Positions 28,395 to 37,621 of a stretch of 64,000 bases of DNA are shown in pieces. The stretch comes from a virus, in IMG/VR virus record IMGVR_UViG_3300017917_004576, positions 56,069 through 120,068 of that record. One strand, given 5' to 3'. Numbering within the stretch: the first letter of the stretch is position 1; each line of letters starts with the position of its first letter. The notes under the pieces are model-generated. The model ran no database searches and was not told where the DNA came from. It was given only the letters and a program-made list of their open reading frames with translations. Made by a program: the position numbers and the translations under genes.

Positions 28395-29100
28395 ATAATA
28401 TATTCGTATTTTGTTCTATAGTATAGTCTATATTTTTTGAGAAAAGCTTATAGTTATCTGTGCCTATAAAAACGCCATCAATATTTGAATCTATATTAGA
28501 ACATTTATAATAATGAATAGATTTTTGTTCCACATTCACCAAATAATTGATTTCTTGTATGCTATCGTTCTTAACAACATGATCTAATCCTGCTTCTGTT
28601 AGAATCCACAACACATTTTGGATATTTTTCTTATTTGTTTCCAGTGCAATGTGAAGAGCTTGTGGTCCAGGAATATCTTCTAAAAATTTATGGATCTTAT
28701 ATTTAATACCAAGATTGTTGATTTTTTTTGTTAAATTTTCGGTATTGTTATAACAGACTATGGTTATATAGTATGGCTTAATAGATAGATTATTTAAGTT
28801 GTTTATCAGCAGATCAATATCTGGAGATTTGTCTAGAATAACTGCGATGGAGTAGCGAATTGTGTTTTGTTGTTTAATATATTCTATAAGATCCACAGAA
28901 TGAAATTTATCAATATTTTCTTTGTATATTTTATTACTTATTCCATATCTGCACTGATAGTTTTCTATAATATTAAATTCATTATCAATACGTATATTGT
29001 GAATATCTTTTATTATTGTTGGAATATCAAAAAAACACGCTTTATCGTCTGATGTTGTTTTTTTAGCGAAATAACAGTCTTGACATAGTGTATTTCTCAT
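28378..29100 (-). CDS. Putative GT-A-like protein with N-terminal Cys cluster
   Basis: 240 residues. The first 50 residues contain CQDCYFA, CFF and CRYG, four cysteines placed like an iron-sulfur or zinc cluster. From about residue 82 an IRYSIAVILDK strand followed by IDLLINNLNNLSIKPYYITIVCYNN and ALHIALETNKKNIQNVLWILTEAG resembles the nucleotide-binding half of GT-A transferases (glycosyltransferase family 2 type), with the usual DxD not evident. Probably part of the same surface-modification pathway. Confidence 0.35.
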   Translation of the reverse strand: MRNTLCQDCYFAKKTTSDDKACFFDIPTIIKDIHNIRIDNEFNIIENYQCRYGISNKIYKENIDKFHSVDLIEYIKQQNTIRYSIAVILDKSPDIDLLINNLNNLSIKPYYITIVCYNNTENLTKKINNLGIKYKIHKFLEDIPGPQALHIALETNKKNIQNVLWILTEAGLDHVVKNDSIQEINYLVNVEQKSIHYYKCSNIDSNIDGVFIGTDNYKLFSKNIDYTIEQNTNILFDYYD

Positions 29101-29501
29101 AACTGTTTTCTCTCTAAGAATAGTGTTGTAAAATATTCTTCTTGATTTATATGTATAATATCGAAAGTATTAAAGTCTATAAATGTATAAAGACTATCTA
29201 TAGACAGTAAGCTTTGTTTATTCTGAAAAAAGGTTAAGAAATCTTGATATGACATACTTCCAGCCATAAAATTTTTAGTGATACTGGTAACATTATTAAT
29301 TGTAATAATGAGTTTTCCAAGAGGTTTTAGCTTAGATAATAATATATTAATAACCTGTCCATGGGCATTCTCTGGTAAGAATTCTAAACACGCAACTTTA
29401 ATACTATCGCAAGAATAGTTAATTATTGATGCAAGATCATTTATGTGAATAGTGTTTTTATCAGAAGGTTCTGTGATGGATATGTTGATATTACGGCTCA
29501 T
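29097..29501 (-). CDS. Truncated SAM-methyltransferase-like protein
   Basis: 134 residues. The segment VACLEFLPENAHGQVINILLSKLKPLGKLIITINNV matches motifs III-V of class I methyltransferases (LxKPGGxLxI). The SAM-binding GxGxG motif that should lie upstream is absent, so this is a C-terminal half or a degraded methyltransferase. It overlaps both flanking genes. Confidence 0.4.
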   Translation of the reverse strand: MSRNINISITEPSDKNTIHINDLASIINYSCDSIKVACLEFLPENAHGQVINILLSKLKPLGKLIITINNVTSITKNFMAGSMSYQDFLTFFQNKQSLLSIDSLYTFIDFNTFDIIHINQEEYFTTLFLERKQL

Positions 29502-30342
29502 AAATATATACTCTTTTAAAGACTTGATTAAAAACTTGATTTATATTATGTTGCATATTTTTTATATTTATATATGTATTAGAATAAGATTGTATTTCTT
29601 TTGGTAAAGAATAGTTTTCTAGTATGGATTTTATTTGCTCGTTTATATTTTTATTGTTGATATTTTTTATTAGAGGATTATAAAACTCTTGAGATAATGG
29701 AATATTTGTTAAAACAAAACAATTTAAAGCAGAACTAAGGATAGCGTCGTATTGACCTTGTGTTACAATACATATTTTATATTTAGATATTATATTTAAT
29801 ATATCTTCATAAGAACTAATATCGTTTTTATTTAATATGTCACAACTATTTGCTAATGTTTTGATATAGTTATATAGCTCTATATTGACATTACTATGAT
29901 CAATATTTAATATTAAAATGTCTTTATCTTTTGTCATATCAATATTCTCTGGTAGGCCATATTGTAGAATATGACAATTATTGTCCATGTTCCATAACTC
30001 TTTAATAGTTTTACTAAAAAATATTCTATGACTATTTCTTAGTTTTCTATCTAGGATATATTTATCTTCTTTTTTAATTATATTTGATGGTGGATCATGG
30101 AATACCAGAACACTATTTACATTATATTCTAAAGACAGCTTTTCTATGTTTTGAGAATAAAACAAAGGATCGTCGGATAAGATAGCTGAAAAAGGTTGAG
30201 ATGGTTCGGTAATGATATTATAATCAGAATTAACATTTAACATATAAAAAAATATGTTCTTTTTACCAATATAGTATATGGTTTTATTATCTAGTAAATT
30301 ATTAATAATGTTTGAACAGGCTAAATTATTTAACATAGGCAT
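29491..30342 (-). CDS. Putative GT-B glycosyltransferase-like protein
   Basis: 283 residues with an alpha/beta profile. Strands ILILNIDH and YKICIVTQGQYDA, then ALNCFVLTNIPLSQEFY, look like the C-terminal Rossmann domain of GT-B enzymes, where a conserved acidic residue follows a Gly-rich turn (here weak). Family-level assignment is not possible. It overlaps the next gene upstream by 17 bases. Confidence 0.35.
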   Translation of the reverse strand: MPMLNNLACSNIINNLLDNKTIYYIGKKNIFFYMLNVNSDYNIITEPSQPFSAILSDDPLFYSQNIEKLSLEYNVNSVLVFHDPPSNIIKKEDKYILDRKLRNSHRIFFSKTIKELWNMDNNCHILQYGLPENIDMTKDKDILILNIDHSNVNIELYNYIKTLANSCDILNKNDISSYEDILNIISKYKICIVTQGQYDAILSSALNCFVLTNIPLSQEFYNPLIKNINNKNINEQIKSILENYSLPKEIQSYSNTYINIKNMQHNINQVFNQVFKRVYIYEP

Positions 30343-31294
30343 CTATAATTTCGCTAAGATTGTTTTTTAAACTGGGATATTTTTTCTCAGATAAAAGGTC
30401 GATATCTTGTGTATTTTTTAATTTACCATATTTATGCAGATCGTTTTGATCCCATTGTATAGTAACATTAGATGTATTTAATACAATATGTTTACCATAT
30501 TCTTTAGCAAGCATAAGATGAAGATCATTGTCTTTGTGTATATAGATATCACCAGTATTATGTATTGATCTGATGGACGTTTCGTTTAACAATGTGGGAA
30601 CAATTATAACTTTCGAAATAGTATTATTGATTTCAAATTTTTTATACACGCTCTTTATATATTCATTGCATTTATTGAGCATTTCCTGATCAATATCTTG
30701 TATAAATAATACCAAACAATTATTTTCTTGATTAAGTTTAATAAAATCTACAATTATTTTTTTTGTATCATAATCTATATTGGATTGAATTATGGTATAA
30801 TATTTTTTATATCTATTATAGATACCTAAATTAAATATATTATTTGTTGGAGATAATAATTTATTATTAATATTGTTATTAAGAAATAAACCATTATCAA
30901 TATTAAGATATTCTAATAATTTTTTATGAATATTATTACTATATAATAGCAATCCCCTATTACTTAGAAATATATATTTTTGTGATATACTATCATCAGG
31001 AATAATATCTTTATAATTAGGAAAAAAGATATGATATGGTATCTTAGAATTATAAGAAATAGTATTGATCTCTGTGTTTTGTATTAATAGATCAAAAGAT
31101 TTAGACTGATGATTTTCCATTGACAGAATTGTATCATTTAATTTGCTGGCTAGATTATTAACTCTATTTGATATAAATATGGGTCTAGCTGTCACAGTAT
31201 ATTGTTTCAGATCCTTTAAATTCAATAATAGATTCAAAGACAAATAACCATCGATACTTAATGATCTATAAGGACCTATATATAGAATATTCAT
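30326..31294 (-). CDS. Putative GT-B glycosyltransferase
   Basis: 322 residues beginning MNILYIGPYRSLSIDGYLSL, the classic start of a GT4-type N-terminal Rossmann domain (strand, GPY/Gly-rich loop). A second domain shows IILQE-like strands (CLVLFIQDID, KVIIVPTL), an RSIHNTGDIYIHKDND segment and AKEYGKHIVLN, equivalent to the 'position in the active site and E-x7-E' region although the key Glu is not clear. It overlaps its upstream neighbour by 4 bases. Confidence 0.45.
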   Translation of the reverse strand: MNILYIGPYRSLSIDGYLSLNLLLNLKDLKQYTVTARPIFISNRVNNLASKLNDTILSMENHQSKSFDLLIQNTEINTISYNSKIPYHIFFPNYKDIIPDDSISQKYIFLSNRGLLLYSNNIHKKLLEYLNIDNGLFLNNNINNKLLSPTNNIFNLGIYNRYKKYYTIIQSNIDYDTKKIIVDFIKLNQENNCLVLFIQDIDQEMLNKCNEYIKSVYKKFEINNTISKVIIVPTLLNETSIRSIHNTGDIYIHKDNDLHLMLAKEYGKHIVLNTSNVTIQWDQNDLHKYGKLKNTQDIDLLSEKKYPSLKNNLSEIIDAYVK

Positions 31295-32934
31295 ATATCA
31301 TTCTTTAAATGTGCATATTGTATAAAGTCTTCTTCAAATTTAATATTTTTTTGTCTGACTTCTTCTGATCTATTATTATTATCTATCATAGTATTGATAT
31401 GATCGCATAAATTATTTATACCATATCCAGAGATTTGTGTTGGAGATACATAATGGAAACCATAGTCTGCATTCTGAAGCATATTCAAAAACTTGAAAGA
31501 CGATAAAAGTTCACTATTCTTCATCGTATTATTGCATAGGTTAATGAATTGTGAAAAATTAGAATCCTTATTAGATATGCTCGCTTTGCGCAAGATTGGT
31601 AGAGGTTTGGACCAGTCTGCTCTAAAGTCTAGATTATCAAAATAATTCTCCCAAATTTTTGCAATATTATCCCAGTTATAATATTTTTCTGTTAAATTTC
31701 TTATTCGAACTCTATTATTATTTCTAATAGATATTGGTTTATCTAATTCTTTTAGTATAATATCAATTAGGCAATCATTATCTGGATATACTCTAATAGC
31801 TTTTGTTTCGAGTTCTTTGAAATATGTTTTAATTTTTATTGGATATGCTTCTAATTTTGATATGATATCTATCATAGCACTATATTCTACGGTTGCTATT
31901 GGGACACCACAAGCGGCGGCTTCGACTTGAGGCATACCAAATCCTTCGCATATAGCATATTGAACATATAAATCAAATGTATTGTAGATTATACTGAGTT
32001 GTTCGTCAGTAACGCCTTGAGATACAGATGGAAATTGCGATGATTTATTAAAACATTTTGAGCATACTTTTTGAGGTCCACAGTATACACAGCTCTCTAT
32101 ATTAGAACAGTTCTTACATAGGTATGTAAAAAGAACATTATTAGATATTTGATGATCATTTAGCAACTCAGGGATATCCCACCCCATGTCCGGATATGTT
32201 GTATGTAGATATAGAAATATTTTATCAGATCGTTTTTCTTTCTCAAAAATGGATAATATTTTTTTAAAAGAAACTAAAAGCTCCGGAATAAGTTTTCTTT
32301 TTTGGTTTCTCATAACAGAACCAACTATAAATACATCATTATCTATGCCCAGAATTTGTCTACAACTATTTTTATCCTTAATATTAAAAATATCTAAATC
32401 AACACCAGGACTAGCAGTAGCAATATATTTTATTTTATCATTAGTTTGCTGTTTAAGGATTTGAGCGCCCCAATCACTATATGTAAAAATAGCATCTGTT
32501 GATAGAAATACATCTACCCACTCTTCTTGTTGCGGTGCAGAATCTACTGTGGGCATGAGAATATGATGAAAATAAGATCTTAAAGGGGATAGAGTTTGGT
32601 ATCCACTCATCCAAAAATCTCTAACATCAACCACAATATCTGGCTTAAAATCTAATAGAACCTTTTCGAATCTCCATTTTCCAAATTGATTATCTGTCCT
32701 AGACATATATTCTTTATATCTAGGATCGTTGTCCCTTACGGCATTAGCATAATAAATCCAATCTATATTTTTATCTCTCGGATCATTAACCATCCCATAA
32801 GAAGCAAATTCTGCAACAATATATTTATTGGTTTTATGCCATCTCGATAATATTTGTTTTGCATATTTTCCAAAACCAGAATTTATGAAACTAGCTTCGG
32901 AACACATCAATATTTTTAATTTAGATTTTACCAT
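31291..32934 (-). CDS. Glycosyltransferase family 4-like protein with inserted Cys-rich knuckle
   Basis: 547 residues and the best-preserved transferase of the cluster. N-terminal LKILMCSEASFINSGFGKYA is the donor-side Rossmann start. VGSVMRNQKRKLIPELL is the GT-B inter-domain helix carrying the Arg and Lys that bind the nucleotide-sugar phosphates. EGFGMPQVEAAACGVPIAT is the E-x7-E donor motif. Between them, about residues 271-292 hold CKNCSNIESCVYC and CSKC, a six-Cys insertion that could bind zinc and is not usual in GT4. First gene of the eight-gene cluster; a terminator-like hairpin lies just upstream, after the SSB gene. Confidence 0.65.
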   Translation of the reverse strand: MVKSKLKILMCSEASFINSGFGKYAKQILSRWHKTNKYIVAEFASYGMVNDPRDKNIDWIYYANAVRDNDPRYKEYMSRTDNQFGKWRFEKVLLDFKPDIVVDVRDFWMSGYQTLSPLRSYFHHILMPTVDSAPQQEEWVDVFLSTDAIFTYSDWGAQILKQQTNDKIKYIATASPGVDLDIFNIKDKNSCRQILGIDNDVFIVGSVMRNQKRKLIPELLVSFKKILSIFEKEKRSDKIFLYLHTTYPDMGWDIPELLNDHQISNNVLFTYLCKNCSNIESCVYCGPQKVCSKCFNKSSQFPSVSQGVTDEQLSIIYNTFDLYVQYAICEGFGMPQVEAAACGVPIATVEYSAMIDIISKLEAYPIKIKTYFKELETKAIRVYPDNDCLIDIILKELDKPISIRNNNRVRIRNLTEKYYNWDNIAKIWENYFDNLDFRADWSKPLPILRKASISNKDSNFSQFINLCNNTMKNSELLSSFKFLNMLQNADYGFHYVSPTQISGYGINNLCDHINTMIDNNNRSEEVRQKNIKFEEDFIQYAHLKNDI

Positions 32935-32942
32935 TATGGAAT

Positions 32943-32976
32943 AGAATAAGGGGGATATTTCACCCCCAATATTCTA
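32943..32976 (-). terminator. Hairpin terminator after the SSB gene
   Basis: An inverted repeat with a five-G/five-C stem, an 8-base loop and a lower AGAATA/TATTCT stem separated by a small internal loop. Read on the minus strand, it follows the SSB stop by about 20 bases and is followed by a T-rich TTATTCTATT stretch. It separates SSB from the glycosyltransferase cluster. Confidence 0.6.
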
Positions 32977-32997
32977 TATACATTCCTTTAGGTTTGG

Positions 32998-33372
32998 TCA
33001 GAAAGCAACCGGTTCTGATTCTTCGGTCTTTGATCTACTAAGCTTAGTAATCTTTGAAAAGTTATTAACTCTAACCTTTAGACTACTATGCTTAACTCCA
33101 TCCTTTTCCCATGTATCGTTTCTAAGGGACCCCTCAACCATAACCAGATCACCTTTCTTTAGTGACTCAGCAATAGTTTCGGCTCCGCTATCCCATGCTT
33201 CGCAATTAATAAAAGATGTAATTCGATCTTTTTCTCCATTCGATTTTACATAATCCCTATTAACAGCAATGGTAAAATTTACCACACTAGTTTGTTTTCC
33301 ATTTGGATTAACAACTCTTAACTCAGGATCTCGTGCAAGATTACCCTTCAACAATGTAATATTCATTTTCAA
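32998..33372 (-). CDS. ssb: Single-stranded DNA-binding protein (SSB)
   Basis: 124 residues with a complete bacterial-type OB fold: MNITLLKGNLARDPELR (start of strand 1, RxPE loop), VVNFTIAVNRDY, FINCEAW (strand 3), LKKGDLVMVEGSL (the KGxxVxVEG signature) and SSLKVRVNNF. It protects single-stranded DNA at the fork and recruits partners. Most bacterial SSBs end in an acidic tail with a terminal DDDIPF-like hexapeptide; here the tail is short (SKTEESEPVAF), so partner binding through that tip may differ. A near-consensus promoter lies upstream and a hairpin terminator downstream, so it is probably made from its own early transcript. Confidence 0.92.
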   Translation of the reverse strand: MKMNITLLKGNLARDPELRVVNPNGKQTSVVNFTIAVNRDYVKSNGEKDRITSFINCEAWDSGAETIAESLKKGDLVMVEGSLRNDTWEKDGVKHSSLKVRVNNFSKITKLSRSKTEESEPVAF

Positions 33373-33407
33373 AACTCCTAAAAGTAAAAACGCTACAACT
33401 ATACAAT

Positions 33408-33435
33408 ATTATACCAAGCGGCAGCGTTTTGTCAA
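33408..33435 (-). promoter_or_regulatory. Near-consensus sigma70 promoter for SSB
   Basis: On the minus strand: TTGACA, a 16-base spacer, TATAAT. The -35 box overlaps the stop codon of the upstream polymerase fragment gene. The -10 box lies about 35 bases before the SSB start, leaving room for a leader with the AGGAG ribosome-binding site. Two perfect hexamers in such an AT-rich genome argue for early transcription by host RNA polymerase. Confidence 0.75.
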
Positions 33436-35045
33436 GACCTTGGTATAAAACATTTTTCTACTATAAAAGAATCTTTTTTAGGACTCTTATTACCTAGAAA
33501 TATTAGTACATTTCCTTCAAACAGATAGTTTCGGTATTTAGATAATTGATCAGGAAATAAGATGACCGAGTCTAAGGACGCATATTGATCCTCTATCGTA
33601 ACAAAAGCCATTTCTGCACCAGCATTTTTCCCATTCTTTGTTTTAACAAAATTTATATTACTAATTTCACCAGCCAAAATAATATTTTTAATATTATTGG
33701 TATGTTTAAATATTTTGCAATCACAGTTTGTCATGCTGATATCGTATGAATCTATTTTAAAACAGGTAATGGATGCTCCAAGCAACGCATTTTCTGTATC
33801 AGATAACCATTCTATTTTATCATTTAATGAGTATGGTGGATTTTCATATAGCTTAATTAAATTTTGTATATTAGTTTTTCGTTTAGTATTGATCTTACTA
33901 TTAGTTAGCAAATTCTCTAAAACTTGTCCTAGATGTTTTTGGTTTATATCTAAAAGATCTAATTCTCTAGATGTTAATTCCGATATTATATCATACTCGA
34001 ATAACATTTGTGTGCGTGACATATGATAATAATCAAGAGCGCCACATGATATTAGCGCCTTAGCGGCTGTAGAGTTTATTTTATTGAGTAATTTTACTAA
34101 GCAGCCATACCATGATATGGAATTAAGATCAATATTTTTGACTATCTCTATGATCTTATCATATACCGAATAACCAACCCCTTTTATATCTGTTAAGCCA
34201 AAATAAATTTTATCATCATTTATGGTAAAATGCTTATTAAGTTTTCTTAAATCTGGAACGCAAACAGTAACATCCATTTCTGTGGCGTTCCTGATTAATT
34301 CCTTGATTTCTTTTTGTGGATCCATCTTGTCTTTTGCGAACTTTAAATATGATGCAAAAAACACTTTCGCGAAGTGGGCTTTAGCATATGCTGATGAGTA
34401 TGCATTCATAGCATAGCTTACAGCGTGACTCTTATTAAAACTATATCTTTGACTTTTTTCTATCCAACCAAAAATTTCTTCGCTCTCATCTTCCGATACA
34501 ATATTAAGTTTTTTAACACCGTCTTTGAATTTAACTTTGATTTTGGCCATTTCTTCTGGTTTCTTTTTGCCTATAGCCTTACGAAGCATATCGGCCTCTT
34601 GAAGATCGAATCCAGCCACCGCCTGCGCGATTTGCATAGCCTGTTCTTGGTAAATCATCTCGCCATAGGTCGATTTTAATGAAGGCTCAAGAGAAGGGTG
34701 AAAATAGTCTAATTCTTCTTGACCATTTTTTTTATCTATATAATGATCACTAATACTTTTGCCTTCCCTATATGCCTCTAACGATCCTGGTCGCATAATA
34801 CTAATTAACGCAGAAAGCTGCTCTATATTCTGTGGTTTAAGTTTTTTGGACATACTAGAGCCTAGTCTGGACTCTAATTGAAAAACTCCTTTTGTATTTC
34901 CTTGCGCTATCATATCCCATGTTTTGGAACATTCTAGATTTAGATTTTCTAGTTTGCCATCGAAATCTATTCTAGGAATACCATCATTGGTATAGTCCAA
35001 TACTTTAAATTTACAACCACAATCAAACGTATAGTGATTATTCAT
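33432..35045 (-). CDS. dnaE: DNA polymerase III alpha subunit, C-terminal piece (fingers, beta-binding, OB fold)
   Basis: 537 residues, about 40 percent of a DnaE. It begins with its own N-terminal DCGCKFKVLD segment and then enters DnaE sequence at GVFQLESRLG (53-59), continuing with IMRPGSLEAYREG, YGEMIYQEQAMQIA, LRKAIGKKKPEEMAK and YSFNKSHAVSYA, the fingers and nucleotide-binding regions. KGVGYSVYDKI is a helix-hairpin-helix. The last 80 residues are an OB fold (ILAGEISNINFVKTKNGK, AFVTIEDQ). The catalytic palm aspartates are on another gene (35927-36811), so activity needs assembly of the pieces. The downstream SSB promoter overlaps its stop. Confidence 0.9.
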   Translation of the reverse strand: MNNHYTFDCGCKFKVLDYTNDGIPRIDFDGKLENLNLECSKTWDMIAQGNTKGVFQLESRLGSSMSKKLKPQNIEQLSALISIMRPGSLEAYREGKSISDHYIDKKNGQEELDYFHPSLEPSLKSTYGEMIYQEQAMQIAQAVAGFDLQEADMLRKAIGKKKPEEMAKIKVKFKDGVKKLNIVSEDESEEIFGWIEKSQRYSFNKSHAVSYAMNAYSSAYAKAHFAKVFFASYLKFAKDKMDPQKEIKELIRNATEMDVTVCVPDLRKLNKHFTINDDKIYFGLTDIKGVGYSVYDKIIEIVKNIDLNSISWYGCLVKLLNKINSTAAKALISCGALDYYHMSRTQMLFEYDIISELTSRELDLLDINQKHLGQVLENLLTNSKINTKRKTNIQNLIKLYENPPYSLNDKIEWLSDTENALLGASITCFKIDSYDISMTNCDCKIFKHTNNIKNIILAGEISNINFVKTKNGKNAGAEMAFVTIEDQYASLDSVILFPDQLSKYRNYLFEGNVLIFLGNKSPKKDSFIVEKCFIPRS

Positions 35046-35050
35046 AAATA

Positions 35051-35752
35051 TTATGCAGATGCTGTGGCGAAGGCGTTTTTGAATTTAACCTTATTACCAA
35101 GATTTCTATGAAGTTTCATAAATCTAATGAGAATATCAGCGGTGGCTCTTACATCGTTTAACGCATCATGAGATCCGCTATTGCCAAGACCTAAATATTC
35201 TCTAACATTATCTAATGTATAGTTTTTTAGTTCGTTATTTCCTTCGAACCAATAAAATATCACATTCATTAAATCTATAACGTCTCGGGGATAAAAAAGA
35301 GATGTTCTTCCCTCCTTATTGACATTATTGTATTTGGTACTTAGTCTTTCTATGATTCTAAGATCGAATCTATTTATATTGTATCCAGCGGCTATGGGCG
35401 CTGTAAAACAAGATTTTTTATCTGATCTTATATGATATTTCTCTAAATAAGATACGAACATTTTCCATCCATTATCCTGATTTTGATAAGATTTCCAATC
35501 CTCTAATATTTTAGTTTTTTCACATCCTCTAACCTTAGCATGGAAATCAAGAACATCACTATCATCATATATATAGTCAGGTTTTTCATCCAATATAGAT
35601 GGTTTTAGATTAATATTAAATTCTGAATCTTTGATAATTTCTAATTTATATGGATCTATTATCAGAGAAGCGATTTGAACGGGGCTGCAAAGGTCGGGAT
35701 TAGCCCCGTCCGTTTCTAAATCAAACACACAAATTTTTTGTAAATTAGCCAT
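35051..35752 (-). CDS. DEDDh 3'-5' exonuclease (DnaQ/epsilon-like)
   Basis: 233 residues. Exo I: VFDLETDG (D11, E13). Exo II: YNINRFDLRI, whose Asp is the third ligand. Exo III: HDALNDVRATADI with the catalytic His and the last Asp. These are the DEDDh signature of proofreading exonucleases. Its position between two polymerase III alpha pieces, with spacings of 5 bases and an 8-base overlap, strongly suggests that it is the proofreading subunit of this phage polymerase. Confidence 0.85.
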   Translation of the reverse strand: MANLQKICVFDLETDGANPDLCSPVQIASLIIDPYKLEIIKDSEFNINLKPSILDEKPDYIYDDSDVLDFHAKVRGCEKTKILEDWKSYQNQDNGWKMFVSYLEKYHIRSDKKSCFTAPIAAGYNINRFDLRIIERLSTKYNNVNKEGRTSLFYPRDVIDLMNVIFYWFEGNNELKNYTLDNVREYLGLGNSGSHDALNDVRATADILIRFMKLHRNLGNKVKFKNAFATASA

Positions 35753-35927
35753 TTGTCTCCACTACTGTGTTTCCTGGGAAAAAAGTCCTTTGATTACTAT
35801 CTGTAACAACGTGACAATTAGCGCTTCTGCAACAACTTACTCTAACCTCTTGGATCTTAGTATACTCTACATTATTAACTTTAAAATTTTCGCCTACAGC
35901 AACTTGATCTAATGTTTTTGTTAACAT
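35745..35927 (-). CDS. Small protein of unknown function within the polymerase operon
   Basis: 60 residues, coupled on both sides. KTLDQVAVGENFKVNNVEYTKI forms a small beta sheet start and VSCCRSANCHVV is a Cys-rich core, followed by a TFFPGNTVVETNG end. Similar small proteins with a VGxxFxVNxVEYxK segment and SCC core occur in other phages, where the function is also unknown. It starts on the stop codon of the palm fragment gene. Confidence 0.5.
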   Translation of the reverse strand: MLTKTLDQVAVGENFKVNNVEYTKIQEVRVSCCRSANCHVVTDSNQRTFFPGNTVVETNG

Positions 35928-36811
35928 TATAGTTCTCCATTTTTTAAGTATTCTGATACAGACATGATTTTGTCTAAATAAGCTATACCCAATATATCAA
36001 ATTTAATTAAACCCAAACTCTCTAGATCATTCATCTCCATGCCTGCTATCAGCTGATCATTTCTATTATCATAGACCATAGGACACAGAGATGCAAGATC
36101 TTCAGTACCTATTATTACACCAGCAGCATGTTTGCTTTGATTAGATTTTGTTCCTTCGAGTCTTATGGCCTGTTCAAATCTTTTTGATAATGGGCCAGCC
36201 AACGAACCATCTTCTGCTATATAGCACCATTCTTTCAGTTTATCTGTGTTATTCTCTAAAGCCCATCTAATAATCGAGGCTTCTCCGGTATCTTCTTTCA
36301 TCTCTTGAAGCTCGTCGGCTATTTTGGCTTCGTCAGGAATAAATTTAGTAATAGAATTCATTTCTTCGAAAGATATATTACCATATACTCTTAGTACATC
36401 TTTTAATGCCCCTCTACCTTTCATAGTATTAAAAGTAATCATTTGTGATACTTTGCCATGTCCATATTTACTTTTTATATATTCTAATACTTGTTCTCGT
36501 TTATCTATTGGAATATCTATATCGATATCTGGCATTTGTATTCTGGCTGGAATGCTTTGTATTGGGCGAGTATTATCAAGCTGATCGACAATACCATATA
36601 TCCACATTATATAACTATTAATAGTGTTTTCGGATAAAATATTTTTATTTACTATTATATGATTATAGTATGATATATTTTCTGGAGCCGAAAGAACTAT
36701 AGAGCATTCATGTTCAAGAAATCTATTATTTTTTTCTTGTTCTAACCTTTCGATTATAGGCTGGCTTTTAATCTCATGTACTAGTCTAGTAAGTGTAGAA
36801 TTTTTTTCCAT
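35927..36811 (-). CDS. dnaE: DNA polymerase III alpha subunit, central piece with catalytic palm
   Basis: 294 residues. The first 90 have no clear DnaE match and may be new sequence created by the insertion upstream. From residue 90 the DnaE palm begins: IQMPDIDIDIP with catalytic Asp at 95 and 97 or 99, YGHGKVSQMITFNTMKGRGALKDV, then KRFEQAIRLEG, NQSKHAAGVIIG and IKFDILGIAYLDKI with the third catalytic Asp (272). So the three active-site carboxylates are all here, while the PHP domain and the GPGRGSAAG loop are encoded by 37622-38920. The start ATG lies inside the end of a LAGLIDADG gene. The product must combine with the other two pieces to work. Confidence 0.85.
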   Translation of the reverse strand: MEKNSTLTRLVHEIKSQPIIERLEQEKNNRFLEHECSIVLSAPENISYYNHIIVNKNILSENTINSYIMWIYGIVDQLDNTRPIQSIPARIQMPDIDIDIPIDKREQVLEYIKSKYGHGKVSQMITFNTMKGRGALKDVLRVYGNISFEEMNSITKFIPDEAKIADELQEMKEDTGEASIIRWALENNTDKLKEWCYIAEDGSLAGPLSKRFEQAIRLEGTKSNQSKHAAGVIIGTEDLASLCPMVYDNRNDQLIAGMEMNDLESLGLIKFDILGIAYLDKIMSVSEYLKNGEL

Positions 36812-37599
36812 TTGTAGTCTATATATAAATGATTGTTTAGTAAATATTTTGCTATAACTTTAATTTCACTCTTGTTTTGGTATATTAACTGATATAAGTC
36901 TCTATTTTTTATTTTTGTTGGTTTTTTATATTTTACAGGCAAGGCTTTGGACACTGTTTCCAAATTTTCTGGAAGATATGAACATATACCTATGTTGTAA
37001 CCAGTGTAGACTTTATTTTTATTGGTTTGTTTTTTTATACTAACCCATCCATCAGCATCCCAATATCCTCTTATAAAATCTGGCCATAATAATTGATCCG
37101 ACGGTAATTTTAAAGTACTATACCATGTTTTTCTTGGTATAATACCATATTTTGATATATTATTTGCTAAAATATCGCTAGTAAATTGAAATGTACACCT
37201 ATTATCGTAGTCTTTTACTATATTAGAGCCTATTAAAAATTTAGAAAATTTAATCAAATGTTTTTTTGATTCTGACCCCAAGCATAATTGTAGCTTATTA
37301 CTATCACTAATATTTCCATCGCCAAAAATAAAACCAAGCCAATAAGCTGATGCGGCATCTAATTTAGAAAAATCATTTAATAATTTTTTTTTACTATTTT
37401 TAGTAAATCTAGTTGATTTTGCTAAACAACCACAACTTTTAACATGGTTAATCTTTATCATAGATAGTTTCTTATAACAGATATTGCCGCATTTACATTT
37501 ACACTTAGCAATTGTTTCTCCTTTACTATCCGGAACTAAAGTTATTATAGTAAGTAAATTATAACTCTTATTTTTATAGTCTTTTATTTTAGTTTTCAT
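36781..37599 (-). CDS. LAGLIDADG homing endonuclease inserted in the polymerase III alpha gene
   Basis: The ATG at 37599 is chosen because a perfect GGAGG lies 5 bases before it; an earlier ATG lies in the upstream gene. About residues 25-60 carry CKCKCGNICY and SCGCL, a zinc-finger module usually seen in HNH or AP2 phage endonucleases. The two catalytic helices are YWLGFIFGDGN and FIRGYWDADGW, each with its acidic residue, so the enzyme looks intact as a monomeric, two-motif LAGLIDADG nuclease. It overlaps the next polymerase piece by 31 bases and follows the N-terminal piece by 22. No intein splicing blocks and no clear intron core were seen, so this appears to be a free-standing insertion. 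Confidence 0.8.
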   Translation of the reverse strand: MKTKIKDYKNKSYNLLTIITLVPDSKGETIAKCKCKCGNICYKKLSMIKINHVKSCGCLAKSTRFTKNSKKKLLNDFSKLDAASAYWLGFIFGDGNISDSNKLQLCLGSESKKHLIKFSKFLIGSNIVKDYDNRCTFQFTSDILANNISKYGIIPRKTWYSTLKLPSDQLLWPDFIRGYWDADGWVSIKKQTNKNKVYTGYNIGICSYLPENLETVSKALPVKYKKPTKIKNRDLYQLIYQNKSEIKVIAKYLLNNHLYIDYKWKKILHLLD

Positions 37600-37621
37600 A
37601 TTGCCTCCGGAATTATACTGT

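Noticed and set aside
36781-37599. Intein within the polymerase
   Set aside because: Stop codons separate the frames and no Cys1, block B or HN border is present.
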